Shown piece after piece: positions 35,654-47,100 of a DNA stretch of 64,000 nt. The notes beneath the pieces are model-generated. The model was not told the origin of the DNA. It was given only the letters and a program-made list of their open reading frames with translations, and searched no databases. The position numbers and the translations under genes are program-made. The stretch covers positions 99,178,353 through 99,242,352 of the forward strand of contig NC_133327.1 in the NCBI RefSeq assembly GCF_042186555.1, in the 5' to 3' direction. The first letter of the stretch is position 1; each line of letters begins with the position of its first letter. Origin of the DNA: Aquarana catesbeiana (Eukaryota; Chordata; Amphibia; Anura; Ranidae).

Positions 35654-36109
35654 CAACTTGGCCCTCAGCTACAACATTAACTTAGTCTCAAAAAACCAAC
35701 CTACTTGTTTTCTTTGTTCCTCCCAAGACCTCCTGCTCCCTAGTTCCTTTGTCACCTCCTCCCATGCTGCCTCCAGGACTTTTCCCAAGCCTCTCCTATC
35801 CTATGGAACTCCCTGCCCCAATCTGTCTATCTCCTACTCTGTTAGCTTTTAGACGATCCCTGAAAACCCTTTTATTCAGAGAAACCTGGTCTGCCCCCAC
35901 CTAACATCTGTACTTTTATTTTCATCATCAGATCATCCCCCACAGTTATTACCCTTTGCATCACTTGACCCTCCTGCCTAGATTGTAAGCTCTAACGAGC
36001 AGGGCCCTCCGATCCCTCCTGTATTGAATTGTATTTTAACTGTACTGTCTCCCCTCATGTTGTAAAGCACTGCGCAAACTGTTGGCGCTATATAAATCCT
36101 GTCTAATAA

Positions 36110-37009
36110 TACCTTCTCTGGAAAGTCTGGAAGAGCATCTCTATTGTTAGCTGCAATTGTTTACCCCAAAGTTTAATTTGATCCCTCCAAAGGTGTTGCT
36201 CTCTTGTGGATGTGAGATGCCTTTGAAGAAAAGTGGCAGAGGCAGGAAAGGCTCCTGCATTGGGTACTGTGGTGGGAAGCAGGAACACCAGTTGCAGGAG
36301 CCTTTTCTACTGTCAGCACTTTGAGGTCATAACTGTCAATCTAGCAGCCCTGTGGATTATACAAGCAAGCAGCTCTCCAGGTCTAACCTGTGAGGCTTTA
36401 CAATTAGTTTAACAGCTAGGCCTCGCTGACAGCAGCACCTGATTCATAGAGTGAGATTGGCTGAGGGGGGGGTTAGCTGTCAAACTGACAGCTGGACCCT
36501 GAAGAACAGTATTGGGTTCTGGATTTCTGTTATACTTCAAAACTTTATCAAAACTATATCCATGATCAAAGAGTTAGGCTAGGTGAATATATTGTTATAT
36601 TGTTTGGTAACTATAGATTACCACACACTTGTGTTACAGTATTTGCATTGGGTTACAAAATAGACCAGTCTAAATTTCTAGTAAATAGGTTGTACGAACT
36701 TCCTGCCACATTACACATTACACATTACACACATCAGTTTGAAGCAAAGTCCATATGTGTAATGTGTTATCTAGATTCAGACCAAGTTATGCTCAGGAAG
36801 GGAAAAAACAGTTACCTGACTCAGTATCTACATACATTTTTATGTCCTTGTGTTTTTTGTGAATACCTCTAGGCTACATCTTTTTTTATACTAATGTGTC
36901 AGACCGTTTTTTTGAGCCTGCCTTAAACTGCCTAAAATCTATGCGCATTAAGTAGAATCTGTCAGTGCTCAAGTATGGTGGCCAGTCACTGTCACATTAA
37001 GGAGGTGAG
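36110..37009. other. Non-coding stretch, nothing recognised
   Basis: Contains a short 'cacattacacattaca' run near 36712-36735 and otherwise featureless AT-rich DNA. Short ORFs show no domain. Confidence 0.5.
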
Positions 37010-37366
37010 TAAGGCAGGCCATACACGGTACAAAATTTATTTCCTGCAACCACGGGTTGCAGGAAATACATTTGCACAATTCCTCCATCAACACAGACAG
37101 TGCTGACAGGGGAATCCCTCCTGCCGAGCAGTTGTCGCAAATTATCTCGCAGCAGGGGTGAGCAGGGGAAGCCGTCCTCGCCGGGAGAAGTCAGTGATTA
37201 TCGCTAGCTGCTGTAGAAAGAGCAAGAGAATCCAGCAGGTTGGTTGTACCCATGTTGATTGATCGATCATCTTGGTACATTCAGCCTGTCCATTAATAGT
37301 TTGAATCTCGACTGGTTCCTGCTACACTGGCCGAGATTCGAACAGTGTATGGTTGGCCTTAGTCAT
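37010..37366. mobile_element. Short element family B, complete copy
   Basis: Ends aaggcaggccatacacggt and acagtgtatggttggcctt are inverted. Internal small palindromes include 'atttcctgcaaccacgggtt' continuing gcaggaaat (37038-37068) and the 'cgagattcgaac' pair. A truncated copy is at 6312-6535. Non-coding; superfamily undetermined. Confidence 0.75.
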
Positions 37367-38742
37367 TAGAGTGTATCTAGACCCAAGAACAAATGTCTAA
37401 TATATTGTATCTGACCAGCCCATAGATGTGGTGACTGCATTATTTTATAAATTTACCTGGTGATTGCATTGTTAACATGTTGTTCTAGAGTGACAATACT
37501 CACCCACTGAGCTGTATCTAGAGGCTACAGAGACCTCCCCCACTCCTCTACTCTATAGTATAAATGGGAGCAGTTATGTAGTCCTCAGAGATAGCTGGGA
37601 ACAATGCTATCTCATAAGAGTGCAGCAGAAAGCACAAGAAATATCAGCTAACAAGAACTCTGGAAGGATCAATGTATTTTTGCTCTTATCAAACACATCT
37701 GCTTTCTGGAGGCTCTGGATTACTGTAAGCCCTTCCACAGGTAGAGCTGGACGTGGAAGTTCTCAAAACACACCTCATAAATGAAATAAGAGCCAGTAGG
37801 TAATACCAACCTGTGCTATTCATGAGACCAATTGAGGAGGCTGACTCAGTCTTGGAGTCAGGGTTAGGGGTGTAAGTGAGGCTGGAGTGTCCAAGCTAGA
37901 CACTTCATCTTCAGTTCAGTCTAATACATACCTTCCAACCTTCTGAAATGGGTATGAGGGACACCTATTAGCAAAAGTACCTAGGCATAGGACACAACTC
38001 CTTCCATACCCCCTTAAAGGAAAACTGCAAAAAAAAAAAAAAAGATTGGTTAAAACCACAAATGCTTTTATACCACGACTATTCCTTTATATTGGCTTTT
38101 TGAATTTACAAATGCAGCAGTTTAGAAATTGAATGAAAGGTTTACAGTAAAACACTTTTTGATAGATAAGTAGTGCATTTTATATAGAACTATATAGATC
38201 AGACCAAAATGAGGGACAAATGAGGAGGAAGGAAGGACAGAGAGACTTTGTTCAGAATGAGGGACAGTCCCTCGAAATCAAGGACAGTTAGAAGCTATGC
38301 TAGCAACCCTGAGCCTGAAAAAAAACATAGGCAAAGCTTTACTAAGCTCTCTGACTGGCAGATGAACCTATCATACATAGAAAGGCGCAGCTGGTTGAGC
38401 CACATCATGACGTGGAGCCTTTTAAAAGTTCAGGTTAAGCGTCTCTAATTGAGTGTATGTGTGACATGCTCAGTGAAGAGGGTGTTGGGGGTGGACACAA
38501 AACTCTTTTAATAGACTCAGTGTTATTGGGCTAACTGCCATTTGTGTTTGTTCTGGTGCATTCACACATAGCCAGCACTACCACCCAAGACAGCCATCTT
38601 TACTACGGGGGGTTTTGGCATTAGTCCCCCAGCATGGCCTTGAGTAATACACAAGCACATTCAACAAACTGAATTATGTTACTGACCAATAAAGGGAACA
38701 TCACATTTTAATGGAGGAGTTTCAGAATAGCAGTAAAACTCA
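37367..38742. other. Non-coding stretch, nothing recognised
   Basis: No domain or terminal repeats recognised. An A-rich run at 38029-38042 and repeated 'gagggaca' phrases near 37960-38285 suggest another old interspersed repeat, without proof from a second copy here. Confidence 0.45.
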
Positions 38743-39293
38743 TTAAGGCGGTATTGAACCCAAAAATAACATTTTTATAAATTGCAATGTTAATGTGGTG
38801 GCAGCTTTCATTTTCTTTTTTAGGCTCTTTATTCTTTTTATTTTCAAATGGTGATTCAGCCAGTAAAACATTTCCTGTTCTAGGGTGTCTCCACTCTGGA
38901 TGGAGGAGCAAGGAAGACACCTTTGGACAGCAGCATTGTCGGTCAACGGAGTGGGTAGTGTTAAATTCCTGTTGACTTTTTTTGCAGTTACAGTGTCAGT
39001 TTTTTTTCCTTTTGGGATAAAGGTTTTACATAAATGAATAAAGGCTGACAAGTGTAAGCAATTGTGTCAGTGGTAAATTTGATGATGGTGATTTGTCTCA
39101 ACCCTTTAACTGCCACTATTGCTGAGCAGTTTAGTCTGTTAAAGAAGCTACAAAGATAACAGTTAATGGCCAGATCACCAGGTTAAAATAAAAGAAAAAA
39201 GCCTTACAAAGATAAAAAATTAAGCCATCATATCTAAGAACTAGTAAACTGCAATATAATACATTTTTGTTTTTGGGTTTAATGCTGCTTTAA
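38743..39293. mobile_element. TTAA-flanked MITE
   Basis: TTAA at 38743-38746 and 39290-39293 flanks inverted ends: GGCGGTATTGAACCCAAAAA on the left, and the reverse complement of the right end AGCAGCATTAAACCCAAAAA. About 550 bp. The overlapping ORFs on both strands are not conserved coding. TTAA duplication points to piggyBac or Kolobok. The family is different from the 34.4-kb element. Confidence 0.75.
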
Positions 39294-39722
39294 TGATAAA
39301 TGCAAACAAGAAATAGACAGTGAACTTTCAGTTTTCATTACCTAGGCCTAGGTAGAGTTCCTTGACTGGAGCTCCAGGACTGTTTTTTGTTAATTATAAA
39401 TGGTAAAGCTTTTTATTAAAAATTATACTGTTGCTGTATATAGTAGGATGTGAGGAAATAGCTATTGCAGACTTATAGAGTCATCAAATGATCCACATTA
39501 GCATATTCAAGTAGTGTCTTTAAAAAAAAAAAAACAGAATAGGACTATATTATTTTTAGTGTAATGCCTCGTACACACAATCGGACATTCCGACAAGAAA
39601 ATACATGTTTTTTTTCCGACGGATGTTGGCTCAAGCTTGTCTTGCATACACACGGTCACACAAAGTTGGTTGGAAATTCCGAACGTCAAGAACGTGGTGA
39701 CGTACAACGCGTAGGACGGCAC

Positions 39723-39728
39723 TATAAA
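39723..39728 (+). promoter_or_regulatory. TATA box of the Harbinger transposase gene
   Basis: TATAAA in the context 'cactataaagaggaag', about 160 bp inside the left terminus and upstream of the transposase remnant. Placement is right for the element's own promoter. Confidence 0.55.
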
Positions 39729-39965
39729 GAGGAAGTTCAATACCAAGTGCGCCACTCTTTGGGCTCCTTAAGCTAATCTCGTGTTAGTAGAAGTTTGGTG
39801 ACAGACGATTTGTGCTTTTCAGCCTCCTGCTTTTCCGATCCTTACTGCTCTTCGGTTTGTGCTTGTGGGTTCGTATTTCTATTACGTATTTGATTTCCAG
39901 TGCATTCTTGTCTGCTCGTTTCTGATTCTCAGCTCCGGCCTTTCTGTTTTTCAGTGCTTTCTGTT

Positions 39966-40230
39966 GGTTCGTTCTGACCAGCCGACCATTTTGAAGCTCA
40001 CCCCGGACCAGAGGATTTATAACTACCGTCTGCCCAGAGCCAGAAGAGTGATGGAGAACGTTTTCGGGATAATGCCCAGTCGGTTCCGCCTATTCCTTAC
40101 GCCAATCAACATGGCGGAATATAAACTTAACCAGATAATCCTTGCATGCTGCATTCTACACAACTATTTAAGGAGAAATTCAATGAACTATGTGGCCTCA
40201 GTTGTGCAGGACTTCAAGAAGAAACCCTGA
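39966..40230 (+). pseudogene. Harbinger transposase (DDE_Tnp_4/HARBI1-like), C-terminal remnant
   Basis: About 75 codons of the transposase C-terminus remain. Family blocks: YNYRLPRARRVMENVFG, whose Glu is probably the last acidic residue of the catalytic DDE triad, RFRLFLTPINM, and IILACCILHNYLR, a strong HARBI1-type signature. The DNA upstream (39780-39965) is leader-like and has no match to the N-terminal transposase. The DNA-binding region and the first two catalytic aspartates have therefore been deleted. The frame ends with TGA at 40228. Not able to catalyse transposition alone. Confidence 0.88.
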
Positions 40231-40685
40231 CGGCGCTTGAAGCTGGCCGTCCTGGCTTGCCCCCCCCCCAAAGCGCTCGCAAAGTAAGACAGAAGTATGT
40301 CCAGTACTTTGCGGGTAGGGGGTCCATTGATATGCCAGAAACGGTTTAAGAAACATTTTATCAACAATTTTTTAACTTAAACAGAAAGAAGATTTCCTTT
40401 GATTTACTGCCTGGGTTTCATTTAGCTGTCTCCTAGGTTCTCCAATGGGCTTTTCTTTTTGGACATTTTCTTCAATAGTGAAAATGTAATTTATTTGATA
40501 CATGAGGTGACAATCTCTTCTTCAGCGAACTATTATTATGTTGTGGGTCTGCTACACACACCTTGTTTTTGTTGTTAATGTATGTAATGCATTACATATA
40601 AAAAAATATTAATCATTTTCAGCACCATGAATGACTTTTGTGGAGTCATGAAAATGGCGTGATTGTGGCAAATTAGAAAGCACTG

Positions 40686-40806
40686 TGGGAGTTATTTACT
40701 AAAGGCAAATCAACTTTGCACTCCAACACTTAGAAGTGCACATGAAATTGCACTGAAACTGCACTTGAAGTGCAAAGTGGATTTGCCTTTAGTAAATAGC
40801 CCCCAT
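40686..40806. mobile_element. MITE family C, short copy nested in Harbinger
   Basis: About 120 bp whose ends ('ttatttactaaaggcaaatc' and 'gatttgcctttagtaaata') are inverted. The centre 'aagtgcacatgaaattgcac' is itself partly self-complementary. Matches the ends of 11100-11352 and 51583-51851. Confidence 0.8.
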
Positions 40807-41136
40807 TGTCACTGTAAACACCAACTTACTACAAAAATTGCTATTGAGCATTGAAAGAAGAAGCCACACATTGTTGAGTAGAAAACATTTTACTCAAAGC
40901 ACATTCACATTTGCGTTAGAAAAGGGTCTTTGAGCAAACCAACATTTTTGGTGTATATATATTTTTTTCACATTGTAATGATAATTTTTTTGGTTAAACA
41001 GGCATGTTTCAAAGTATAACATACACAACTCGGGAACTTACAAAGTTCAACTTTGATAAAGTGAAGGCAATATCAGACATTAGTATGTCCAAAATGTGTT
41101 GATATTGCCTTCATCATGGGTTGATGTCACCCCTGT

Positions 41137-41393
41137 AAAAGCCAAATTTTGAAGATGCACACAAATTGGGATTCAAACTGGGGATTTCCCTCCTGATCCC
41201 ATGCTTAATGTCAACATGTGCTAGCTCCCATCACGGGGGATCAATGGACGTGTTTTGGGGGTGCAACCCCTTCCTCTTACCTAATTGAGTTGGGAGGAAA
41301 GGGTTGCACCCACAAAACGCGTACATTGATATCCCCTGATGGCAGATAGCACATGTTGACACACTGTGTGCATCTTCAAAATTTGGCTTTTCA
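41137..41393. repeat. Imperfect ~257-bp palindrome inside Harbinger
   Basis: Outer arms aaaagccaaattttgaagat and atcttcaaaatttggctttt pair, followed by 'tcaacatgtgcta' and 'ggggtgcaacccc' against their inverted counterparts. A second, smaller inverted pair lies just left ('gaaggcaatatca', about 41063, against 'tgatattgccttc', about 41100). Probably a nested non-autonomous element. Non-coding. Confidence 0.65.
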
Positions 41394-41470
41394 AATACTT
41401 TAGAACTTTTTTTTAAATTAAAAAATACACAATAAAATGGTACAATTTTGTTGTTTTTAATATTCTGCCT

Positions 41471-41520
41471 AAAACATCAATGATGTTCTTCATTTTTTTT
41501 TTGAACATCATTGATGTTTT
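41471..41520. repeat. Perfect 18-bp hairpin just past the Myb-like gene
   Basis: aaaacatcaatgatgttc at 41471-41488 is the exact reverse complement of 41503-41520, with a 14-base T-rich loop. It lies 13 bp beyond the stop codon of the minus-strand Myb-like gene, so it would form in that gene's 3' UTR. It may be structural, or a microscopic inverted duplication. Confidence 0.8.
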
Positions 41521-41532
41521 CCTTTATATTTT

Positions 41533-42746
41533 CTAAATCACGTTTGCACCCCATTCTCTGAGGATCTGGGCACTTTCACTGGCAAAATGAGATTCTTCTT
41601 CCACAACATCCACATCACCTAAAAGAAAAAAAACACACCATGTATTATAAATATGCAGGCATAGATCTCTTACCTGAAGCTGTGGTCTGAGACACTCACC
41701 TGTTGTGGTGACAATTTCGCCCACTTCATAAACCTCTCCCTCCACATCCTCTGCTTGTGGTGTGAGGATTTCCCCTTCTTTAGGAGGTGGGGGGGGGTGC
41801 CTGGTGTCCTCAGATGTCCAAAGTCTTTTCTCCCCTATGTGAATAAAAAAATAGGTATACTTAGCACACAGATATTGGAGGGCAGAAATAGGAATATGAA
41901 ACATTGCTTGGAAGTGTTGTACAATTGTCTGTTTTGGCAGAGTTCCAAGCCGAAGAACATTTTATTTCCTTTCTAAAGATGGATTACTTCTCTTTTTTGT
42001 TAAAGTATCACACATGGAGATACTCCTATAGTATCCACTGGAGCACCTGTGTAGGACACCCTAAAAAGTTTGTTCTGGTGTCCCACACTAGTGCTCCTGC
42101 GTCTAGATGTGTGAACATCTGCCGAGTGTCTTCTCCTTACACAGAATCAAGTTTACATTTCATTGTAGTTACAAACCCATCTAGACAACAAACTTATTTT
42201 AATACAAATAAGCATGAACAAATGTAGTTAACCTACGTATATCTGCCAAAAACATCTTAAAGTGGGCGAACAAACGATGTTTCCTACGACCGATTACTGT
42301 GCCCATGAACATGAAAGTAGCCATTTTAAAATGTACAACAGTAAAGAAAAGCACATGGGGCAGCACGAACGTTAAGAAAAAGAATAGGAACACACGACAA
42401 AATACTTACTTTTTGCAGCACTCTCTTGATTCTTCTGTACTGATCCTGCTCCCTCAATTTGAGGTCTGACCATCATTTCCTCAGTTGATCCTTGGATTGC
42501 CGTACCCCAAAATTCTTGTGCAGACTCTTCACAACTTTAGGCATGATCTTGACCTTTCCCACATTTGGGTTTGGGTAAGGTCCATGCTTCGTCATAGTCG
42601 GCCCTCTTCAAGATGTCCACCATCTCCACCATCTCTACAAAGGACATATTTGAGGCCTTCAATCCTCTCCAGGATCATGAGGTTCAGGGCTTCAGCCTTT
42701 CGTCGTTGCTGCTCTCCTCTACATGCACCTGTTGTCTCTCCGCCAT
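41533..42746 (-). pseudogene. Harbinger Myb/SANT-like (trihelix) DNA-binding protein, three exons
   Basis: Minus-strand gene with a proposed start at 42746 (MAERQQ). Exon 1 (42746-42410) shows, through one or two frame breaks and a TGA, the Myb/SANT-like block (EMVDILKRADYD, then VKSLHKNFGVRQSKDQLRK, then DLKLREQDQYRRIKRV). It ends at a consensus donor (AAA|GTAAGT). Exon 2 (41834-41700) begins after 'ttcacatag' and ends before GTGAGT; it is acidic (GEILTPQAEDVEGEV). Exon 3 (41618-41533) starts after 'tttcttttag' and encodes a short acidic tail ending TAG. In this superfamily the Myb-like protein binds element ends and brings the transposase into the nucleus. The frame breaks make this copy non-functional. 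The exon layout comes from splice-site inspection and is an inference. Confidence 0.7.
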
Positions 42747-42834
42747 GTTTTCTCCCACTGCGCCGAAAGAGAAGGGACGGGGAATAGACTACAAAGAACG
42801 TCAAGGGCGGGCGGAGTTTCACGCATGCGCAGTT

Positions 42835-42843
42835 TATATAAAG
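42835..42843 (+). promoter_or_regulatory. TATA box of the MADF gene, in a bidirectional promoter
   Basis: TATATAAAG lies about 90 bp downstream of the divergent Myb-like start (42746, minus) and 200 bp upstream of the MADF start (43044, plus). The surrounding 100 bp is CpG-rich ('gggcgggcgg', 'acgtacgtacga'). This suggests one shared promoter region for both helper genes. Confidence 0.55.
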
Positions 42844-43043
42844 CGAAACACGTGTGCGTCGTACGTACGATCTGTGAGCAGAGGACAAAGTAACGGAAGC
42901 GATGATCGTTATAACGAAGGTACAATTTTAAGTTGGTGCATCAGTGGCCTATACTGCTTATAGATTGAGGCCTATATTGGGTCAAGATTAGGAGAGTTTC
43001 GCCTGACATTAGGGTTTGTCTTGTGTTGTGTCTTGCAGAGAAA

Positions 43044-43491
43044 ATGGACCTATTCAACGATGAGGACTTTATCCCCATATTCATTGATAGTTACAGGGAT
43101 ATGCCCTGTCTGTGGCAGGTAAACCACCCGTTTTATAACAATAAACCAAAGAGGAAGGCAGCGCTGGATCAATTGTTGGAATTTATGAAGCCGGTGATCC
43201 CCACGGCAGACATCCCCTATTTGAAGGCCCTAATTGGTGGCATGAGGAGCACTTATAATAGGAAGCGCAAGAAGGTCCAGGATTTACTGAGATCAGGAGC
43301 TGCAGCAGATGAAATTTATGTACCCAGGCTGTGGTACTATGACAGACTGCATTTTCTGGCAGGCCAGACTGAACCCAGACCAGCACTCTCCAGTCTTCCT
43401 TCAAGGCTTCCTTCCCCCCCCAGCTGAGGCTTATGATGACCAACCTGGGCCTTCCAGGCAGCAAAATGTGGAGGAGCCCAGCTTGAGTCAG
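43044..43491 (+). pseudogene. Harbinger MADF-domain protein, coding exon 1
   Basis: ATG at 43044 (MDLFNDEDFIPIFIDSYRD). A splice acceptor, 'tgtcttgcag', sits just upstream at 43038, implying a 5' UTR intron whose donor may be 'aag|gtacaa' near 42918. The MADF domain occupies roughly codons 8-95: LWQVNHPFYNNKPKRKAALD, DIPYLKALIGGMRSTYNRKR, and VPRLWYYDRLHFLAGQ. MADF domains are Myb/SANT-related DNA-binding modules. A C-run at about 43417-43424 shifts the frame; the following frame (EAYDDQPGPSRQQNVEEPS) runs to a donor CAG|GTATAG at 43491. Without that slip it would be a clean exon. The intron now contains the whole of L1-A. Confidence 0.8.
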
Positions 43492-44180
43492 GTATAGCAT
43501 TCTTCAAAATATTTCTTTGTCAAATTAATGATGTTAAATATATGTTAGTTTTGATAACTAATTTCTGATTTCACAAAGTGTTTTACATATCAATAGACAG
43601 TAGTGGCCACAAATGATTGGGACAAGAATGAAAAATGCTGGGGTCAGAATGATAGTCTTTTCTATTTATTAACATTAAATTTTCAACAGTCATGAGCTGA
43701 AAATTGTGTGTGATTGATGAACCAAAAACTAAAACTATGTCCCTTTTTCTCCTTGTCAAAAGAAGTTTATTGAGTATACAATGTTATAAAGATACATAAA
43801 GTAAGTTTACAAGGATCTATAAAGTAAGCTCATTGTTTTACAGTAGGGTTTATATAGGTAAATATCTTGAAATTTCAAATATTAAACATTGGGTTCACGT
43901 AAACCTAAATTAAAGATATATATCATTTCCTTAGTTACTTTTGTAGGTATTTAAATGATTTATACCTACTATACATATTGTTTACAGGTAGAGTGTATAT
44001 AGGTCAAATAAATTCTGATAGTGAGCTTTAATCGTAAGGTGGAGAAAAGGAAAGAGAAAGAAGAAAAAGGGTTGAAAGGTAGAGGTATGGTCCACAAGGT
44101 TGTCCCGCTCGTCAGTTTATTATTCTTTTTAGTTCTCTTTGAAGCCTTAGAATGGGTGTCTCTGTAAGTCATTTAATCTG

Positions 44181-47100
44181 TTACCATGGCAACAGGACAG
44201 AGTCATTGAAGTTTGACAGGAACTGTTGTTTTATCCAAGGATGCCAAAGTTTTTCAAATTTTGGAATTTGATTTTGATCGATGGCTACCATCTTAGCATG
44301 GGACATTGTATTATTCATTCTGTGAATTGTTTCTGCTAGTACCAATGTAGGAGATTTCCATGCCTTGGCCACTGTTTGTTTTGCAGCCGTTATTAGTTGG
44401 ATCATAAGTTTGAATTGAGAGAGTGTTAACCATTCCGGTTTTAGATTAAGTAAAGTTAAATATGGATCTGGTTGTATTATTTTTTTAAATATTTTAGATG
44501 CAATCACGAAGACTTCCTTCCAGAAGGTTTGGATTACTGGGCACGTCCACCATATGTGTAAATATGTGCCTATTTCTGGGCATCTTCGAAAACAAAGAGC
44601 TGAGGTATTAGGTGAATATTTTGCCACTCTAGCGGGTACAAGGTACCAGCGAGTTAGGACTTTATAATTTGTCTCCAGTGCTAAGATGTTGGGTGAAGAT
44701 GACTTAGATGTGAGCCATATGTTAGACCAGTCCGTGTCTTCTAAAGTTCGTCCCAGGTCCTCCTCCCACCTCTGAACGTAAGAGGGTCTATTAAGATTTG
44801 CTACTCCATATAATTGATTATAAAGTGATGAAATTGTACCTTTAGCAAATGGATCTTTTGTACAGATTGATTCAAAAATGGATAATTGGGATAATGGTGT
44901 ATCCCCCTTTAGGAATGGTGTATAGAAATTTTTGATTTGGAGATATCTAAATATCTCAGAGTTTGGTAGATCATATTTTTCTCTAAGCGATGGGAATGAA
45001 AGGAATGATTTAGATGCTATGAAGCCATTTAGTGTCTGAATGCCTGATGTTGTCCAAGCTTTAAAAGAATTTGGGTAGATCCAAGCCGGATAAAAGGCCG
45101 GATTTCTGATAAAAGAAAGAAGAGGATTGTGTGGAGATTGTAACTGATATTTGGTTTTTAGTTTATCCCAGAGAGATAAGAAGTGTTTAGTTATGGGATT
45201 ATGAATTTTAAAGCGGTCTTTGGGATCAAGCCATAATAAATTTGATATTAATAGAGGGTCATTTTCTGAAGCCTCTATAAATACCCATAATGGGATTTCC
45301 TGTTTTGCATGGTATTTGGACAGACTGGCCAAATGTGCTGCTCTGTAGTAGTTAGTAAAATTAGGGTATCCCAGGCCTCCTTTATTTTTGGGAAGATGTA
45401 GTGTGTGTATAGGTATACGTGGTTTAGAAGAGCCCCATATAAACGAAGTTGCTCTTTTTTGTACTATTCTCAAAAAATAGGAAGGAATTGGAATAGGGAG
45501 GACTCTGAATAGATAAAGCAATTTGGGTAGAATAGTCATTTTGATTGCATTAATCTTCCCTATCCAGGATAAAGGAAGTTGCGACCATTGTTTTATTAGA
45601 TTTGTGATCTGTCTTAATACAGGAGGATAATTGGTTGAGAATAAGTCAGAATGAGATGCTGTTAAATGAATTCCAAGATATGGGATTGATTTTTCTGCCC
45701 ATGTGAATGGGAGTGCAGCCCTAGCCGGGATCAATTCCATGTTTGTGAGTGAAATATTAAGCACTAGGCATTTCTTAGGATTAATCATAAGGCCGGATAG
45801 GGCTGCAAATCCATCAAGAGCTGGTATTAAGTTAGGACCAGAGACCTGTGGTGATGATAGAAAAAGTAATATATCGTCTGCAAATATACATAATTTGTGT
45901 GTAATACCTCCTACTTCAATGCCAGTTATAGTTTGGTTTGTTCTGATGTATTGGGCCATGGGTTCGAGTATAAGGGCAAATAATAAGGGAGATAATGGGC
46001 AACCCTGTCGGGTACCTCTTTCGATATTAAAGGCTTCAGATTTGTATCCAGCATATTTTATATAGGCTTTGGGTTTATTATATAATGCTTTGATCCATGT
46101 TAAAAAATGGGGTCCAAAACCCCATTTTTGTAATGCATATTGCATATATTGCCAGGATACTGTGTCAAATGCCCTCTTAATATCGAGAGATAGAAAACAT
46201 AAAGGGATTTTCCGTTTTTTAGCAATATGTGCCAATAATACTGCCCTGCGTATATTATCGCCTGCCTGTCTATTTGGCATGAAGCCTACTTGATCTCTAT
46301 GTATTAATTTTCCTATAATGCTATTGAGGCGTTTTGCTATTATTTTTGCTAATAATTTAATATCGAGGTTTAACAGAGAGATAGGCCGATAATTCACACA
46401 GGAAGTATCATCAGAAAGGGGTTTTGGGATCATACAAACAATTGCCATTAGTGTTTCTTGCCGAAAAGAATGTCCATCTAGAAGTTTGTTAAAAGTTTCA
46501 GTGAGAATGGGAGAGAGTATTTCTGAGAATGTTTTATAGTATAAAGCCGAGTAGCCGTCTGGGCCTGGTCTTTTGTTAAGTTGTAGGTCTTTTATGGTGT
46601 TAGCAACTTCATCTATATTTATAGGCTCATCCAAACTGCTTTTTTGATTCTGAGATAACTCAGGTAAGGTTATTTTTGAGAAGAAGGATTCAGCCTCTGT
46701 AGGATTAAATTCATTGTTTGTCTTGTATAAAGTTGCGAGATGTGAGTGAAATTTATGGACTATTTTAACTGGATTACAAGTGTAAACATTTTTTGATAAT
46801 TTCAAACGTATTGGTTTGAAAGATTTGTTAGTTGAATTTAATGCCTGAGCCAAATATGTACCTGGTTTGTTTGTATTCATGTAGAAATTGTGTTTGGAGC
46901 GTTTGAGGGATTTATCAACTGACTCAGTGAGAAATAGATCGTATTCCAATCTAGATTTTTCCAGATGAGATTTTGTACTCTGAGATGGATTATCTTGAAA
47001 TGATATGTAGGCTGCATTAAAATTGAGTTCTAGTTTTTTTGCTAGATTTTTGCGTTCCCGTTTAAATAGTGCCATTTGTCTTTGTATTGTACCACGCAAG

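Larger units (their letters stand above)
33595..36109 (+). mobile_element. L2/CR1-group LINE, 5'-truncated 3' end, split by an insertion
   Basis: The part 33600-34055 encodes the C-terminal region of a LINE reverse transcriptase. The part from about 35648 resumes the same protein (HNLALSYNINL...) and continues into a 3' UTR. That UTR ends 'ggcgctatataaatcctgt' and a short 'aataat' tail, a typical end for this LINE group. The break at 34055/35648 interrupts a single reading unit (KAIH | HNLALSY). The sequence catcca is repeated at both sides. Confidence 0.85.

Noticed and set aside
45703..46293. Plus-strand ORFs of 74-120 codons inside L1-A
   Set aside because: Antisense shadows of the intact minus-strand ORF2.
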